Source: CAVSZB01 sp964420395 (GTDB taxonomy: Bacteria; Krumholzibacteriota; Krumholzibacteriia; LZORAL124-64-63). Taken from it: 64,000 nt of DNA. The stretch's first letter is position 1, and each line of letters starts with the position of its first letter. Shown here piece after piece: positions 15,773-24,201 of the stretch. A program made the position numbers and the translations under genes. Where the stretch lies: assembly GCA_964420395.1 (NCBI GenBank), contig CAYQTJ010000002.1:1-64000 (forward strand), given 5' to 3'. The notes beneath the pieces are model-generated. The model searched no databases. It worked only from the letters and a program-made list of their open reading frames with translations, and was not told where the DNA came from.

Positions 15773-16336
15773 ATGACGAGCCACGGGACGCGACTCCATG
15801 GCGGGTCGCTGGCCGCCGCGGTGGCGCTGGTGGGATTTCTGACCGTCGCCGGCCCGGCGCCGGCCGCCACCAATCTCCTGTACGTCGCCCCCCCGACGAG
15901 CACGCCGACCGACTCCCCGTTCACCGTCGCCGTCGTCCGCAATGCCGGCGATGCGGTGCAGGGCTTCGATGTCAGGATCGCGTACGACCCGGAGGTCGTG
16001 GGGCTCGACGCCATCACGCCGGGAGACTGGCTGCTCGCGTCCGGCCACCCGTTCGTCCTCTACGACGCGACGATCGCCGGGCAGGACACGATCCGTTTCT
16101 CGGCGGCGTTCCTCGGTCTCGGGCGGACGTCCGCCGCCGCCGGGACGGTGGTGCTCCTGCACTTCCGGGCCCTCTCCCTGGGGGTTTCGCCGCTGGACTT
16201 CGCGCCGGTGATCGCGCGCGACGCCGACAACGCCGCGGTGGCCTTCGAGCACTCGGTCGGCGATCTCATCGTCATCGACCAGGTCATCGCGGTCCGACGC
16301 TCCTCGCTCGGCAGCGTCAAGGGGCTCTACCGCTGA
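15773..16336 (+). CDS. secreted cohesin-domain protein
   Basis: A 187-residue exported protein whose body is nearly all one cohesin-like domain. ATG 15773 follows GGGGAGG at 15761-15767, and the signal peptide ends near GPAPAAT. The domain runs from LLYVAPPTSTPTDSPF through GFDVRIAYDPEVVGLDAI to FRALSLGVSPLDFAPV, the usual cohesin order of strands. The protein ends SLGSVKGLYR. The same kind of ending occurs on the decayed fragments at 53 kb. It is divergent from the dockerin-bearing protein, and partnership between them is a reasonable inference. Its role could be surface scaffolding. Confidence 0.75.
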   Translation: MTSHGTRLHGGSLAAAVALVGFLTVAGPAPAATNLLYVAPPTSTPTDSPFTVAVVRNAGDAVQGFDVRIAYDPEVVGLDAITPGDWLLASGHPFVLYDATIAGQDTIRFSAAFLGLGRTSAAAGTVVLLHFRALSLGVSPLDFAPVIARDADNAAVAFEHSVGDLIVIDQVIAVRRSSLGSVKGLYR

Positions 16337-16426
16337 CCTGCGAAGTTCCTCCCCGGTCCCGTCACTGCCGCATGGTTGCCGACCCTCGCGCGGCGGGCTA
16401 CACTGCGCCCGGACAGGGAGGATCCC

Positions 16427-18199
16427 ATGAAAGCCGTGCTGATGCTGGGCCTGGCGGCGCTGTGCGTCGGGGTGACGTCGTGCCGCGACGGCCGCGACGA
16501 GGACGCCCGGTTCGTCGCGCTCGCCAACCGCTGCCTCGACTCCTGGCGGGCGCTCGACCCCGAGTGGGCCACCGGCCTGGGCGACCACCGCTTCGACACG
16601 CAGCTCACCGACCGCAGCCTGGCGGGGGTGGAGCGCCGCGCGGCGTTCGCCCGCGCCTGTCTCGACTCGCTCGGCGCGCTCGACGAGACGAAGCTCCGGG
16701 CCGACAACCGCATCGACCGTCGCATCCTGATGAACAACCTCGAGTCGGCCGTCTACGCCGTCGAGACGCTGCGCGAGCACGTCTGGAACCCCCTGTTCTA
16801 CGGCCCGGGCGGGGCGCTCTACGCGCTCGTGGCGCGCGACTTCGCGCCGCTGCCCGCGCGGCTGCGCGCCCTGAAGGCGCGCCTCGAGGCGTTGCCGGCG
16901 GTGACGGCGGCGGCGCGGGCCAATCTCGCCCATCCGCCCCGCATCCACGTCGAGACGGCGATCCTCCAGAACGACGGCCTCATCGGACTCGTCCGCAACG
17001 AGCTCGAGCCGTTCCTCGAGCAGGCGCCGGCGCTGCGCGACGAGCTGGCCCCGGCGAGGGCCGCGGCGATCGCCGAGCTGGAGGCCCACGGACGCTGGCT
17101 GCGCGACGAGCTGCTGCCGCGCGCCGACGGCGACTTCCGGCTCGGCGCCGAGCGGTTCGGTCGCAAGCTGGCCTACGCCCTCGAGTCGGACCTCACGCCC
17201 GCGCAGATCCTGGAGAGCGCCAAGCGCGACCTCGACGCCACGCAGCGGGAGATGATCGACCTGGCGCGCACCCTGCACGCCGGGCAGTTCCCCGACTCCG
17301 CCCGCGGGGGCGCGCCCGCCGATCGGGAGCTGGTGCGCGCGGTGCTGGACAGCCTGGCCGGGGAGCGCCCGTCCAACGAGACCATCGTGGCGAGAGCCGA
17401 GGCGGATCTGGCCGCCTGCGCGGCGTTCGTGCGCGAGCACGAGCTGATGACCGTGCCCGACGAGCCGATCCGCGTGATCGTCATGCCGGAATACCAGCGC
17501 GGCGTCGCGGTGGCCTACTGCGACGCCTCGGGCCCCCTGGAGGAGAGGCAGCAGACGTTTTACTCGATCTCGCCCACGCCGTCCGAATGGACGCCCGGCC
17601 AGGCGGAGTCGTTCTACCGCGAGTACAACGACCACATGCTGCAGATCCTGACGATCCACGAGGCGATGCCGGGCCACTACCTGCAGGGCATGCACGCCAA
17701 CCGGTTCCGTGCCCCGACGCTCACCCGCGCGATCTTCGCCAACGGCCCGTTCGTCGAGGGGTGGGCCACCTACGCGGAGCAGCTCATGACGGGCGCGGGG
17801 TACGGCGGCCCCGCCGTGCGGATGCAGCAGCTCAAGATGCGGCTGCGCATGATCATCAATGTCATGCTGGACCAGGGGATCCACCTGTATGGCATGAGCG
17901 AGCAGCAGGCGATGGACCTGATGATGAACGAGGGATTCCAGGAAGAGGGGGAGGCGGCCGGCAAGTGGCGTCGCGCCTGCCTCACCGCGACGCAGCTTTC
18001 GACCTACTACGTGGGGAACCTCGAATTGAACCGCCTGCGCAACGATTACGCCACGCGCCACGGCGGCCTGCACTTCGGGCAGACGCGGGTCTTCCACGAC
18101 CGGCTGCTCTCCTTCGGCGCGCCGGCGCCGAAGTACATGTCGGAGTTGATGGGCTTGGGACCTCCGGGGCCATGGCGGCCGGGAAGGCGGTGGACATGA
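16427..18199 (+). CDS. DUF885 family lipoprotein (putative metallopeptidase)
   Basis: A 590-residue lipoprotein. ATG 16427 follows GGGAGG, and the signal ends in a VTSC lipobox. The DUF885 family signature is visible as TIHEAMPGHYLQGMHANRF around residue 410, an HExxPGH-type metal site, with FVEGWATYAEQLM after it supplying the further glutamate. The N-terminal half is helical. Relatives are regarded as zinc-dependent peptidases, but the substrate is unknown. The stop overlaps the start of the bacterioferritin gene as ATGA at 18196-18199, so the two are translationally coupled despite having no obvious shared function. Confidence 0.85.
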   Translation: MKAVLMLGLAALCVGVTSCRDGRDEDARFVALANRCLDSWRALDPEWATGLGDHRFDTQLTDRSLAGVERRAAFARACLDSLGALDETKLRADNRIDRRILMNNLESAVYAVETLREHVWNPLFYGPGGALYALVARDFAPLPARLRALKARLEALPAVTAAARANLAHPPRIHVETAILQNDGLIGLVRNELEPFLEQAPALRDELAPARAAAIAELEAHGRWLRDELLPRADGDFRLGAERFGRKLAYALESDLTPAQILESAKRDLDATQREMIDLARTLHAGQFPDSARGGAPADRELVRAVLDSLAGERPSNETIVARAEADLAACAAFVREHELMTVPDEPIRVIVMPEYQRGVAVAYCDASGPLEERQQTFYSISPTPSEWTPGQAESFYREYNDHMLQILTIHEAMPGHYLQGMHANRFRAPTLTRAIFANGPFVEGWATYAEQLMTGAGYGGPAVRMQQLKMRLRMIINVMLDQGIHLYGMSEQQAMDLMMNEGFQEEGEAAGKWRRACLTATQLSTYYVGNLELNRLRNDYATRHGGLHFGQTRVFHDRLLSFGAPAPKYMSELMGLGPPGPWRPGRRWT

Positions 18200-18669
18200 A
18201 GGGTGACAAGAAGGTATTGGCCACGCTCAACAAGTTGCTGGCCGACGAACTGACGGCGATCAACCAGTACATGGTGCACTCGGAGATGTGCGCGAACTGG
18301 AACTACGATCGCCTGCACCAGCGCCTCGAGAAGCGCGCCATCGACGAGATGAAGCACGCCGAGAAGCTGATCGGGCGCATCCTCTTCCTCGAGGGGGTGC
18401 CGGTGGTGAGCAGGCTCAACCCGATTCACATCGGGGCCGACGTGCATCGCCAGTTCGTGGCGGACGCGAAGGCGGAGCAGGGGGCGATCGGGATGTACAA
18501 CGCGGCCATAGCCGAGGCCGGCGCCGCGGGCGACAACGGCACGCGCGAGATGCTGGAGGACATCCTCAAGGACGAAGAGGAGCACATCGACTGGCTCGAG
18601 GCACAGATCGACCAGATCGGCCAGATGAAGATCGAGAACTACCTGGCCGAGCAGGTCCGCGGCGCCTGA
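18196..18669 (+). CDS. bfr: bacterioferritin
   Basis: A 157-residue four-helix iron-storage protein. It starts MKGDKKVLATLNKLLADELT like classical Bfr. Ferroxidase ligands fit E18, E51 and H54 (DEMKHAEKL), and E127/H130 in the DEEEHIDWLE block. Met52 in DEMKH is the inter-subunit haem ligand of E. coli Bfr and is kept. It stores iron as a 24-mer in the cytoplasm. It overlaps the upstream lipoprotein gene by four bases and converges with mutM two bases later. Confidence 0.92.
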   Translation: MKGDKKVLATLNKLLADELTAINQYMVHSEMCANWNYDRLHQRLEKRAIDEMKHAEKLIGRILFLEGVPVVSRLNPIHIGADVHRQFVADAKAEQGAIGMYNAAIAEAGAAGDNGTREMLEDILKDEEEHIDWLEAQIDQIGQMKIENYLAEQVRGA

Positions 18670-18671
18670 GC

Positions 18672-19652
18672 TCAGGCTTTTCGGCGGGGAGCGCGGGGGC
18701 GCGGCGCGGTCGGGCGGCGCGCCCTCTGGCTGCGTGGCGCGGGCTGGCAGCGGGGGCAGAAGTGGCTCGATCGCCCCGCCACCACCAGGCGCGCCAGCGT
18801 GCCGCCGCAGTCGCGGCACGGCTCGCCGTCGCGCTGGTACACCCGCAGCCTGCGGCGGAAGTTGCCGGGCTGCCCGCGGAAGTCGACGAAGTTGAGGTAG
18901 GTCGTGCCGCCGTGGCGGATGGCGAGGCGCATGACCGCGCGCGCCGCGTCGAAGACCCGCCTGAGCTCGGCGCCGCTCAGCCCGGCGGCCGGCGCGAGCG
19001 GGTGGACGCGCGCCCGGAACAGCGCCTCGTCGGCGTAGATGTTGCCGATCCCCGCCGCCACCCCCTGGTCGAGCAGCACCGCCTTGATCGGCGCGCGGCG
19101 CCCCGCCAGCCGCTCCCGCCAGGCGGCGAAGCCGATCTCCAGCATGTCCGGCCCGACGTGCGCCGGCGCGACGGCGAACGTCCCGTCCGCGTCCGCCTCC
19201 ACCAGCGTGAGCCGCCCGAACCGGCGAATGTCGCGGTAGTAGACCGGCAGGCCGTCGAAGTCGAGGACGAGGTGTGTGTGTTTGTCCGGACGGTAGTCCG
19301 GGTCCACGAAGATCTGCCCCGTCATGCGCAGGTGCAGTCTGACAGCGCGGCGACAGCCGCGCTCAATTGTAACCGAGTGATCCGCAGTACCCCTCCCCGT
19401 GGCATCCGCGTATTCCCGCCCTTGCTCCCCGCATCTTCCCCCGCCCCCGCCCCCCTCCCCAAACACCAGCAGCAAATACTTCCCCTGCCGCCGCACCCCC
19501 ACCAGCACCGATCCCACGACCGCCTCTTCGATCGCCTTCGCCCCCGGCTCCAGAATCCCCGGGAACCGTACGTCCATCCCGCCCAGCCGCCGGCCCACCA
19601 GGCACTCCCTCAGGGCCAGCGCGACGTTCTCCACCTCCGGCAGCTCGGGCAT
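18672..19652 (-). CDS. mutM: formamidopyrimidine-DNA glycosylase with an unusual internal insertion
   Basis: A 326-residue base-excision repair enzyme for oxidised purines. It begins MPELPEVENVALALR, giving the catalytic Pro1 and Glu2 after Met removal; the loop lysine is in RRQGKYLLL (about residue 58). GGTTYLNFVDFRG and the C-terminal zinc finger CRDCGG...CPRC are intact. Residues about 66-102 (19345-19460) are an extra low-complexity stretch (GGGGGGRCGEQGRE and on) between two strands that are normally joined by a short turn. The start overlaps the co-chaperone stop by one base (TGATG), so they form one operon. There is a basic, proline-rich C-terminal extension. Confidence 0.9.
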   Translation of the reverse strand: MPELPEVENVALALRECLVGRRLGGMDVRFPGILEPGAKAIEEAVVGSVLVGVRRQGKYLLLVFGEGGGGGGRCGEQGREYADATGRGTADHSVTIERGCRRAVRLHLRMTGQIFVDPDYRPDKHTHLVLDFDGLPVYYRDIRRFGRLTLVEADADGTFAVAPAHVGPDMLEIGFAAWRERLAGRRAPIKAVLLDQGVAAGIGNIYADEALFRARVHPLAPAAGLSGAELRRVFDAARAVMRLAIRHGGTTYLNFVDFRGQPGNFRRRLRVYQRDGEPCRDCGGTLARLVVAGRSSHFCPRCQPAPRSQRARRPTAPRPRAPRRKA

Positions 19653-20515
19653 CAGAATCCGCGCTCCCTGCGCAGCTGCGCGTAGGCGTCGTTGATCGCC
19701 TGCATCTTCTCGCCCGCGTACTTCGCGAAGTCCTCGGAGAGCCCGCGCGATGCGAGCGTGTCGGGGTGGTACTCCTTGGCGAGACGGCGATAGCTGCGCT
19801 TGATCTCGTCGTCGGTGGCGCCGCGGTCGACCTCGAGCAGCGAGTACGCGGCGCCGATGTCGGTGCGGGCGAACAGCGCGCGCGCCTCTTCGTAATCGCG
19901 CGGCGCGAGGCCGAGCTGCCCGGCGATCTCGCGCAGCAGCGCCTCCTCCGACGCCTCGCAGCGCCCGTCGGCCCAGGCGATCCTCATGAGCAGGGCGAGC
20001 AGGTCGCGCAGGCGGTCGGGGCGATGCCCGAACAGGGCGCGGATCTGCGCGGTGTAGGCGGCCGTGGGGGTGGCGGCGTCGCGCGCGTTGTTGAAGACGC
20101 GCGCGGCGATGCGCCGCTCCTCGGCCGTCATGCGGAGGTCGCGCGCGAGGAACTCGTCGAAGACGCGGATCTCCGGCTCCGAGACCTGGCCGTCCGCCTT
20201 GGCCACGCGCGCCGCGAGGCTGATGAGCGCGAGCATGAACGCGGTCTGCGCCGTGCCCTGGTCGAGCGGATCGCCGGTACGGGCGCGCAGGTCGGCCCCG
20301 CAGCGGCCGCAGGCGAGCGGGCGCCCCTCCTCGATGGCCACCGGCGCCCCGCACCGCGGACAGCGCCCGTACAGCCGCGCGCGCGGCGGCACGCCGAGCT
20401 GTTCCGGCGTCGGATCCTCCACCCGCGACCCGATCGCGCCGCCGAGCAGCGCCCCGAGCGGCCCGCCGAGGACGAACCCGATCGTCCCCCCGATCATCGT
20501 GCCCAGGATTCCCAC
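19652..20515 (-). CDS. TerB/DnaJ-domain co-chaperone (DjlA-like)
   Basis: A 287-residue protein. GTG 20515 is preferred: it follows GGGGAG and gives an N-terminal glycine-zipper membrane segment (GTMIGGTIGFVLGGPLGALLGG). A four-cysteine zinc ribbon follows (CPRCGAPV, CGRCGADL), then a TerB-like helical domain (VAKADGQVSEPEIRVFDEFL, IAWADGRCEASEEALLREIA). A C-terminal J-domain follows, with SLLEVDRGATDDEIKRSYR and the invariant HPD (EYHPDTL). It would stimulate DnaK at the membrane, like DjlA. It overlaps mutM downstream. Confidence 0.85.
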   Translation of the reverse strand: MGILGTMIGGTIGFVLGGPLGALLGGAIGSRVEDPTPEQLGVPPRARLYGRCPRCGAPVAIEEGRPLACGRCGADLRARTGDPLDQGTAQTAFMLALISLAARVAKADGQVSEPEIRVFDEFLARDLRMTAEERRIAARVFNNARDAATPTAAYTAQIRALFGHRPDRLRDLLALLMRIAWADGRCEASEEALLREIAGQLGLAPRDYEEARALFARTDIGAAYSLLEVDRGATDDEIKRSYRRLAKEYHPDTLASRGLSEDFAKYAGEKMQAINDAYAQLRRERGF

Positions 20516-20714
20516 GCCCCGCTCCCCGCTCGCGGCCGGCCCGGCCGCGCAAGACGCTGAAAGATAGCCGCGCGCCCGCCTCCGGGCCAATCGCGACCGG
20601 CCCGCTACACCGCGCGGTCGCCGGCTATTGCCTGGATTCGGCAATCGCCTACCATGACAGGACTTCCGCGCGAGCCGCCCGCGCCGCGCGCCTTCCGGGA
20701 GGGGGTCGGGCCGC

Positions 20715-21329
20715 ATGGACGTCGAAACCGCGATCCGCAGCCGCCGGTCGATCAAGCTGTTCGACCCGTCGCACCGCATCGACGAGCGCGAAACGGCGCG
20801 GCTGATCGAGCTGGCGGCGCTCTCCCCGACCGCCTTCAACCTCCAGCACTGGCGGTTCGTCGTGGTGCGGGATCCGCTGGTGCGCTTCCAGTTGCGCCAG
20901 GTCGCCTACGGCCAGTCCCAGGTCACCGACGCCGCCCTGCTGATCGCCGTCTGCGCCGACGTCAAGGCGTGGGACAGGGACCCGGAGCGGTGCTGGCGCA
21001 ATGCCGATCCCCAGGAGCGCGACCGCATGGTGACCGCGATCCGCCGCTTCTACGCCCCCGACCCCCAGCTCCAGCGCGACGAGGCGATGCGCTCCTGCGC
21101 CCTCGCCGCCCAGACCCTCATGCTCGCCGCGACGGCGCTCGGCCACGGCACCTGCCCCATGGACGGCTTCGACTTCGGGGCGGTGGCGCGCATCCTCGAG
21201 CTGCCGCCCGACCACCTCGTGAGCATGTTCGTGGCGATCGGACGTCCGCTCGAGCCGGCCGGTCCGCGGCCCGGCCCGATCCCGGCGGCGGAGCTGACGT
21301 CTCTGGACCGCTTCGCCGGCAGGGGCTGA
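20715..21329 (+). CDS. nitroreductase family protein
   Basis: A 204-residue FMN-dependent oxidoreductase. The N-terminal IRSRRSIKLF is the FMN-phosphate-binding signature; SPTAFNLQHWRFVVV and the late GHGTCPMDGFD fit the cofactor pocket of the fold. It has no signal peptide. ATG 20715 has GGGAGGGGG nine bases upstream. It is likely a cytosolic NAD(P)H-dependent reductase of quinones or nitro compounds, with the native substrate unknown. It is a single gene divergent from the co-chaperone operon. Confidence 0.85.
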   Translation: MDVETAIRSRRSIKLFDPSHRIDERETARLIELAALSPTAFNLQHWRFVVVRDPLVRFQLRQVAYGQSQVTDAALLIAVCADVKAWDRDPERCWRNADPQERDRMVTAIRRFYAPDPQLQRDEAMRSCALAAQTLMLAATALGHGTCPMDGFDFGAVARILELPPDHLVSMFVAIGRPLEPAGPRPGPIPAAELTSLDRFAGRG

Positions 21330-21384
21330 GCCGCGCGGCCGCGAATCCGGACCGCGGCCCGCCGGTCCGTGCTATCCTGTCCCC

Positions 21385-22137
21385 ATGAAGCGCCTGCTCA
21401 TGCTTCTCCTGTGCTCGATCCCGAGTCCGGAGCCGGCCATGACCGAGCGTTCCCTGCCTCCGCACGCCGAGCGCGCCGCCGAGCGCGCCGCCGACCGCCG
21501 CGCAATGGTCGAGGTGATCGCCCGCCACGACCGCTTCGACGCCGCCAGGGCGGGCCGCCCCGAGCTGTCCCCGGCCGTGCTGGCGGCCATGACCCGCACC
21601 CCCCGCCACCTCTTCGTCCCCGCCGACCTGCAGTTCGAGGCCTACGCCGACCGCCCCCTGCCGATCGGCCACGGCCAGACGATCAGCCAGCCGTACATCG
21701 TCGCCCTGATGACCGGACTGCTGGCGGTGTCGCCCGGCGACACGGTGCTGGAGGTGGGCACCGGCTCGGGCTACCAGGCCGCGGTGCTGGCGGAGATGGG
21801 CGTGACGGTGCACAGCATCGAGATCGTGGTGCCGCTGGCCCGGCGCGCCCGCCGCGACCTGGCCGCCGCCGGCTACGCCGACCGCGTCACCGTGCACGAG
21901 GGCGACGGCTACGCCGGCCTGCCCGATCTGGCGCCGTTCGCCGGCGTGATCGTCACCGCGGCGCCCGACCACGTGCCCCCCCCGCTGATCGAGCAGCTGA
22001 AGCCGGGCGGCCGCCTGGTGATCCCGGTGGGGCCGGCCGGGCACGACCAGGAACTGCTGGTCGTGGTGAAGGGGAAGGACGGCGTGGTGCGCAGCGAGCG
22101 GGTGTTGGGGGTGCGGTTCGTGCCGTTGACGCGCTGA
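21385..22137 (+). CDS. pcm: protein-L-isoaspartate O-methyltransferase
   Basis: A 250-residue repair methyltransferase that methylates isoaspartyl residues in aged proteins. The SAM loop is VLEVGTGSGYQAAVLAEMG, preceded by the family block RPLPIGHGQTISQPYIVALM; post-motif LKPGGRLVIPVG is also present. From ATG 21385 the N-terminus is short and hydrophobic (MKRLLMLLLCS), hinting at export. ATG 21439 has GGAG six bases ahead and would give a cytosolic enzyme. I keep the longer form because the leader is in frame and hydrophobic, but the start is uncertain. Confidence 0.88.
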   Translation: MKRLLMLLLCSIPSPEPAMTERSLPPHAERAAERAADRRAMVEVIARHDRFDAARAGRPELSPAVLAAMTRTPRHLFVPADLQFEAYADRPLPIGHGQTISQPYIVALMTGLLAVSPGDTVLEVGTGSGYQAAVLAEMGVTVHSIEIVVPLARRARRDLAAAGYADRVTVHEGDGYAGLPDLAPFAGVIVTAAPDHVPPPLIEQLKPGGRLVIPVGPAGHDQELLVVVKGKDGVVRSERVLGVRFVPLTR

Positions 22138-22140
22138 CCC

Positions 22141-22163
22141 GCCGGCCGTCCCGCGGGGCCGGC
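22141..22163. terminator. GC-rich hairpin between convergent genes
   Basis: GCCGGCC (22141-22147) pairs perfectly with GGCCGGC (22157-22163) around a nine-base loop. It sits in the 40-base gap between convergent stop codons at 22137 and 22178. No T run follows on either strand, so its terminator role rests on position alone. Confidence 0.35.
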
Positions 22164-22177
22164 GCGCGCGGGCCGGT

Positions 22178-22648
22178 TCAGGATCGCCGCGAGCGGCGCC
22201 GGCGCTGGGGCGCCGGACGCGTCGGGGGACGGTGCGCCGCGCCGACGAGGTAGAGCGTGCCGGTCAGGGCGGAGAAGGCCGAGAAGGCGAAGGCGCGCGC
22301 CGGGACGGCGCCGCCGCGCAGGACGACGACCAGGTCGACCAGCAGCAGCAGCCCGCGCAGGGCGTAGATCGCGCCGATCCCCAGCAGCACCGTCCGCGCC
22401 CGCGCCAGGCGGCGCAGCACCCCCGCGCCGGACAGCGCGTACAGGGCCCACGCCGTGAACACCAGGGCCAGCGCGAGCGTGAGGAGCGTCGGCAGGACGA
22501 CCTCGCCCCGTTCCATCCGCGCCGCGAGCGCGGGCGCCCCGAAGAAGCGGTACCAGTCGGCCCCCCCGAACGCCGTCCCGACGTGCACGGCGGCGACCAG
22601 TCCGCTGCAGCCCGCCGCGAGCAGCAGCGCCGTCCGTGTGCGTGCCAT
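22178..22648 (-). CDS. small integral membrane protein, function unknown
   Basis: A 156-residue protein with four likely membrane helices (ALLLAAGCSGLVAAVHVG, LPTLLTLALALVFTAWALYA, VLLGIGAIYALRGLLLLVDL, AFSAFSALTGTLYLVGAAH) and a basic C-terminal tail of arginines. ATG 22648 has AAGGAA upstream. I recognise no family with certainty. It lies 35 bases after the GT-C-type gene on the same strand, so it is probably co-transcribed with it. Confidence 0.6.
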   Translation of the reverse strand: MARTRTALLLAAGCSGLVAAVHVGTAFGGADWYRFFGAPALAARMERGEVVLPTLLTLALALVFTAWALYALSGAGVLRRLARARTVLLGIGAIYALRGLLLLVDLVVVLRGGAVPARAFAFSAFSALTGTLYLVGAAHRPPTRPAPQRRRRSRRS

Positions 22649-22683
22649 TCCGCGTTCCTTTCTTCCGGTCCCGCCGGCGACGC

Positions 22684-24201
22684 CTACCTGGCGACGTCCG
22701 CCGCCGTGGCGCGGTACAGGTAGCAGTCCTCTTCGCCGACGATGCCGCCCGTGAACCGGGCGAGCTCCGCCAGGGCGAGTCCCGCCGGCAGTGGCCCCGG
22801 CGGCCGGTCGAGCAGCAGCAGCGCCGGTTCGCCCGGCGACGCCGCGAGCCGCGCCCGCAGTCGCTCGAGCAGCCCGGCCTGCAGGTGCGGACGCGCGTTC
22901 GCGCCGGAGCGCCAGATGGAGAAGCTGGCCCAGCGTTCGTCACCGAGCTGGTAGACCGGTCGATCCAGGTGCGCGCTCAGGGGGGGGCCGAGCCGACGGC
23001 GGTCGACGTAGATGGGCAGCGGGCTCAGATCGGACGAGGACAGCCGGGCCGCGGCCGCCTTCGTCTGCGAGAACGGATGTCGCCAGTCCGCCACGTAGGC
23101 GTAGCACCCGGCCACGGCCTGCGCGCCGAGCAGGCCCCACAGCAGGGGAGCGCGGATCGCGTCGGACCGCCGCCGCCACCGGCTCGCGCGTGCTGACGGG
23201 GCTCGCGCGTCGGGCTCGCGGGCGAACAGCCACAGTCCCGCCAGCAGCGCCACGTAGAGATGGCCCTGGTGGCGCAGCGCGCCGCCGAACTTCAGCAGGC
23301 TGAACGCCAGCAGGCCGGCCGTCGCCAGCGCGTAGAAGAGGAGGGCGCGGGCACGCGGCAAGAGGGCCAGCGCGCCCAGCCCCAGCATCAGCAGCCCCGC
23401 GGCGAACATGACGTCGCCCGAGGCGAAGCCCTCCAGGACGTTCGTATCCCAGAACGGCGGGGGGGCGAAGCGGGGGAGCGGCACGTAGCTGCGCCAGACG
23501 CCGCGCACGACGCCATGGACCCGATTCGCATCCAGGTCGTGTCCCCACCCGGCGTGCGCCGCGTCGGCCGCCGGGACCATCTGGAGGACGGCGAGCGCGC
23601 AGCCGACGGCGAAGACGAGGAGCGGCCGGCGCCGCCGCGCGCCCGTCCGCTCCGTGAAGAGGGGCACGGCGAACGCCAGCGCGAGGATCAGGCCGTAGAT
23701 GCTGGTGTTCGCCAGCAGCGCCAGCACGAGGCCCAGGGCCGGCAGCCGCTCCCGTCGCCGGGGGAGGAGCGCGCAGCAGACCCAGAGCAGCGCGATCCCC
23801 AGCCCGTACGCGCGCGCGATCAGCCCGTACTCGAACAGCGTGAAGTAGCCGGCGGCGAACAGGATCTTCGGGAGCCTCCCCAGCGGCGCGTGGCGCGCCA
23901 CGACCCAGACCCCCGCGGCGGCCAGCCCCGCGTGCAGCGCCTGCATGGCGAAGACCTGGCGCGTGACGCGCGTGACCAGCCAGAGCAGCAGGTGCCACAG
24001 GGCGGGATGCCCCTCGTGCCGCATGTTGGCCAGCAGGGCCCACGGCGTGGCGCTGTCGCGCGCCAGCAGCCACGCCTGCGCCTCGTCGCGCCAGATCTCG
24101 TGCCGCGCGACACCGGCCAGCGCGGCGGCGCAGAACAGGGCGGTGAGCAGGGCGGCGAAGCGGCTCGCGTCGGGCGGGGCCAGGGAGTCGGACTCGTTCA
24201 T
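22684..24201 (-). CDS. polytopic membrane protein, GT-C glycosyltransferase-like
   Basis: A 505-residue protein with about ten hydrophobic segments. In the first loop, after the first helix, HEIWRDEAQAWLLARD carries the acidic pair expected at the GT-C active site, and NMRHEGHPALWHLLLWLVTR follows like the PMT/ArnT pattern. The C-terminal 130 residues form a soluble domain (DLSPLPIYVDRRRLGPPL). Such enzymes use polyprenyl-linked sugars at the periplasmic face. The family assignment is by motif and topology only. It is the first gene of a two-gene operon with the small membrane protein downstream. Confidence 0.6.
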   Translation of the reverse strand: MNESDSLAPPDASRFAALLTALFCAAALAGVARHEIWRDEAQAWLLARDSATPWALLANMRHEGHPALWHLLLWLVTRVTRQVFAMQALHAGLAAAGVWVVARHAPLGRLPKILFAAGYFTLFEYGLIARAYGLGIALLWVCCALLPRRRERLPALGLVLALLANTSIYGLILALAFAVPLFTERTGARRRRPLLVFAVGCALAVLQMVPAADAAHAGWGHDLDANRVHGVVRGVWRSYVPLPRFAPPPFWDTNVLEGFASGDVMFAAGLLMLGLGALALLPRARALLFYALATAGLLAFSLLKFGGALRHQGHLYVALLAGLWLFAREPDARAPSARASRWRRRSDAIRAPLLWGLLGAQAVAGCYAYVADWRHPFSQTKAAAARLSSSDLSPLPIYVDRRRLGPPLSAHLDRPVYQLGDERWASFSIWRSGANARPHLQAGLLERLRARLAASPGEPALLLLDRPPGPLPAGLALAELARFTGGIVGEEDCYLYRATAADVAR

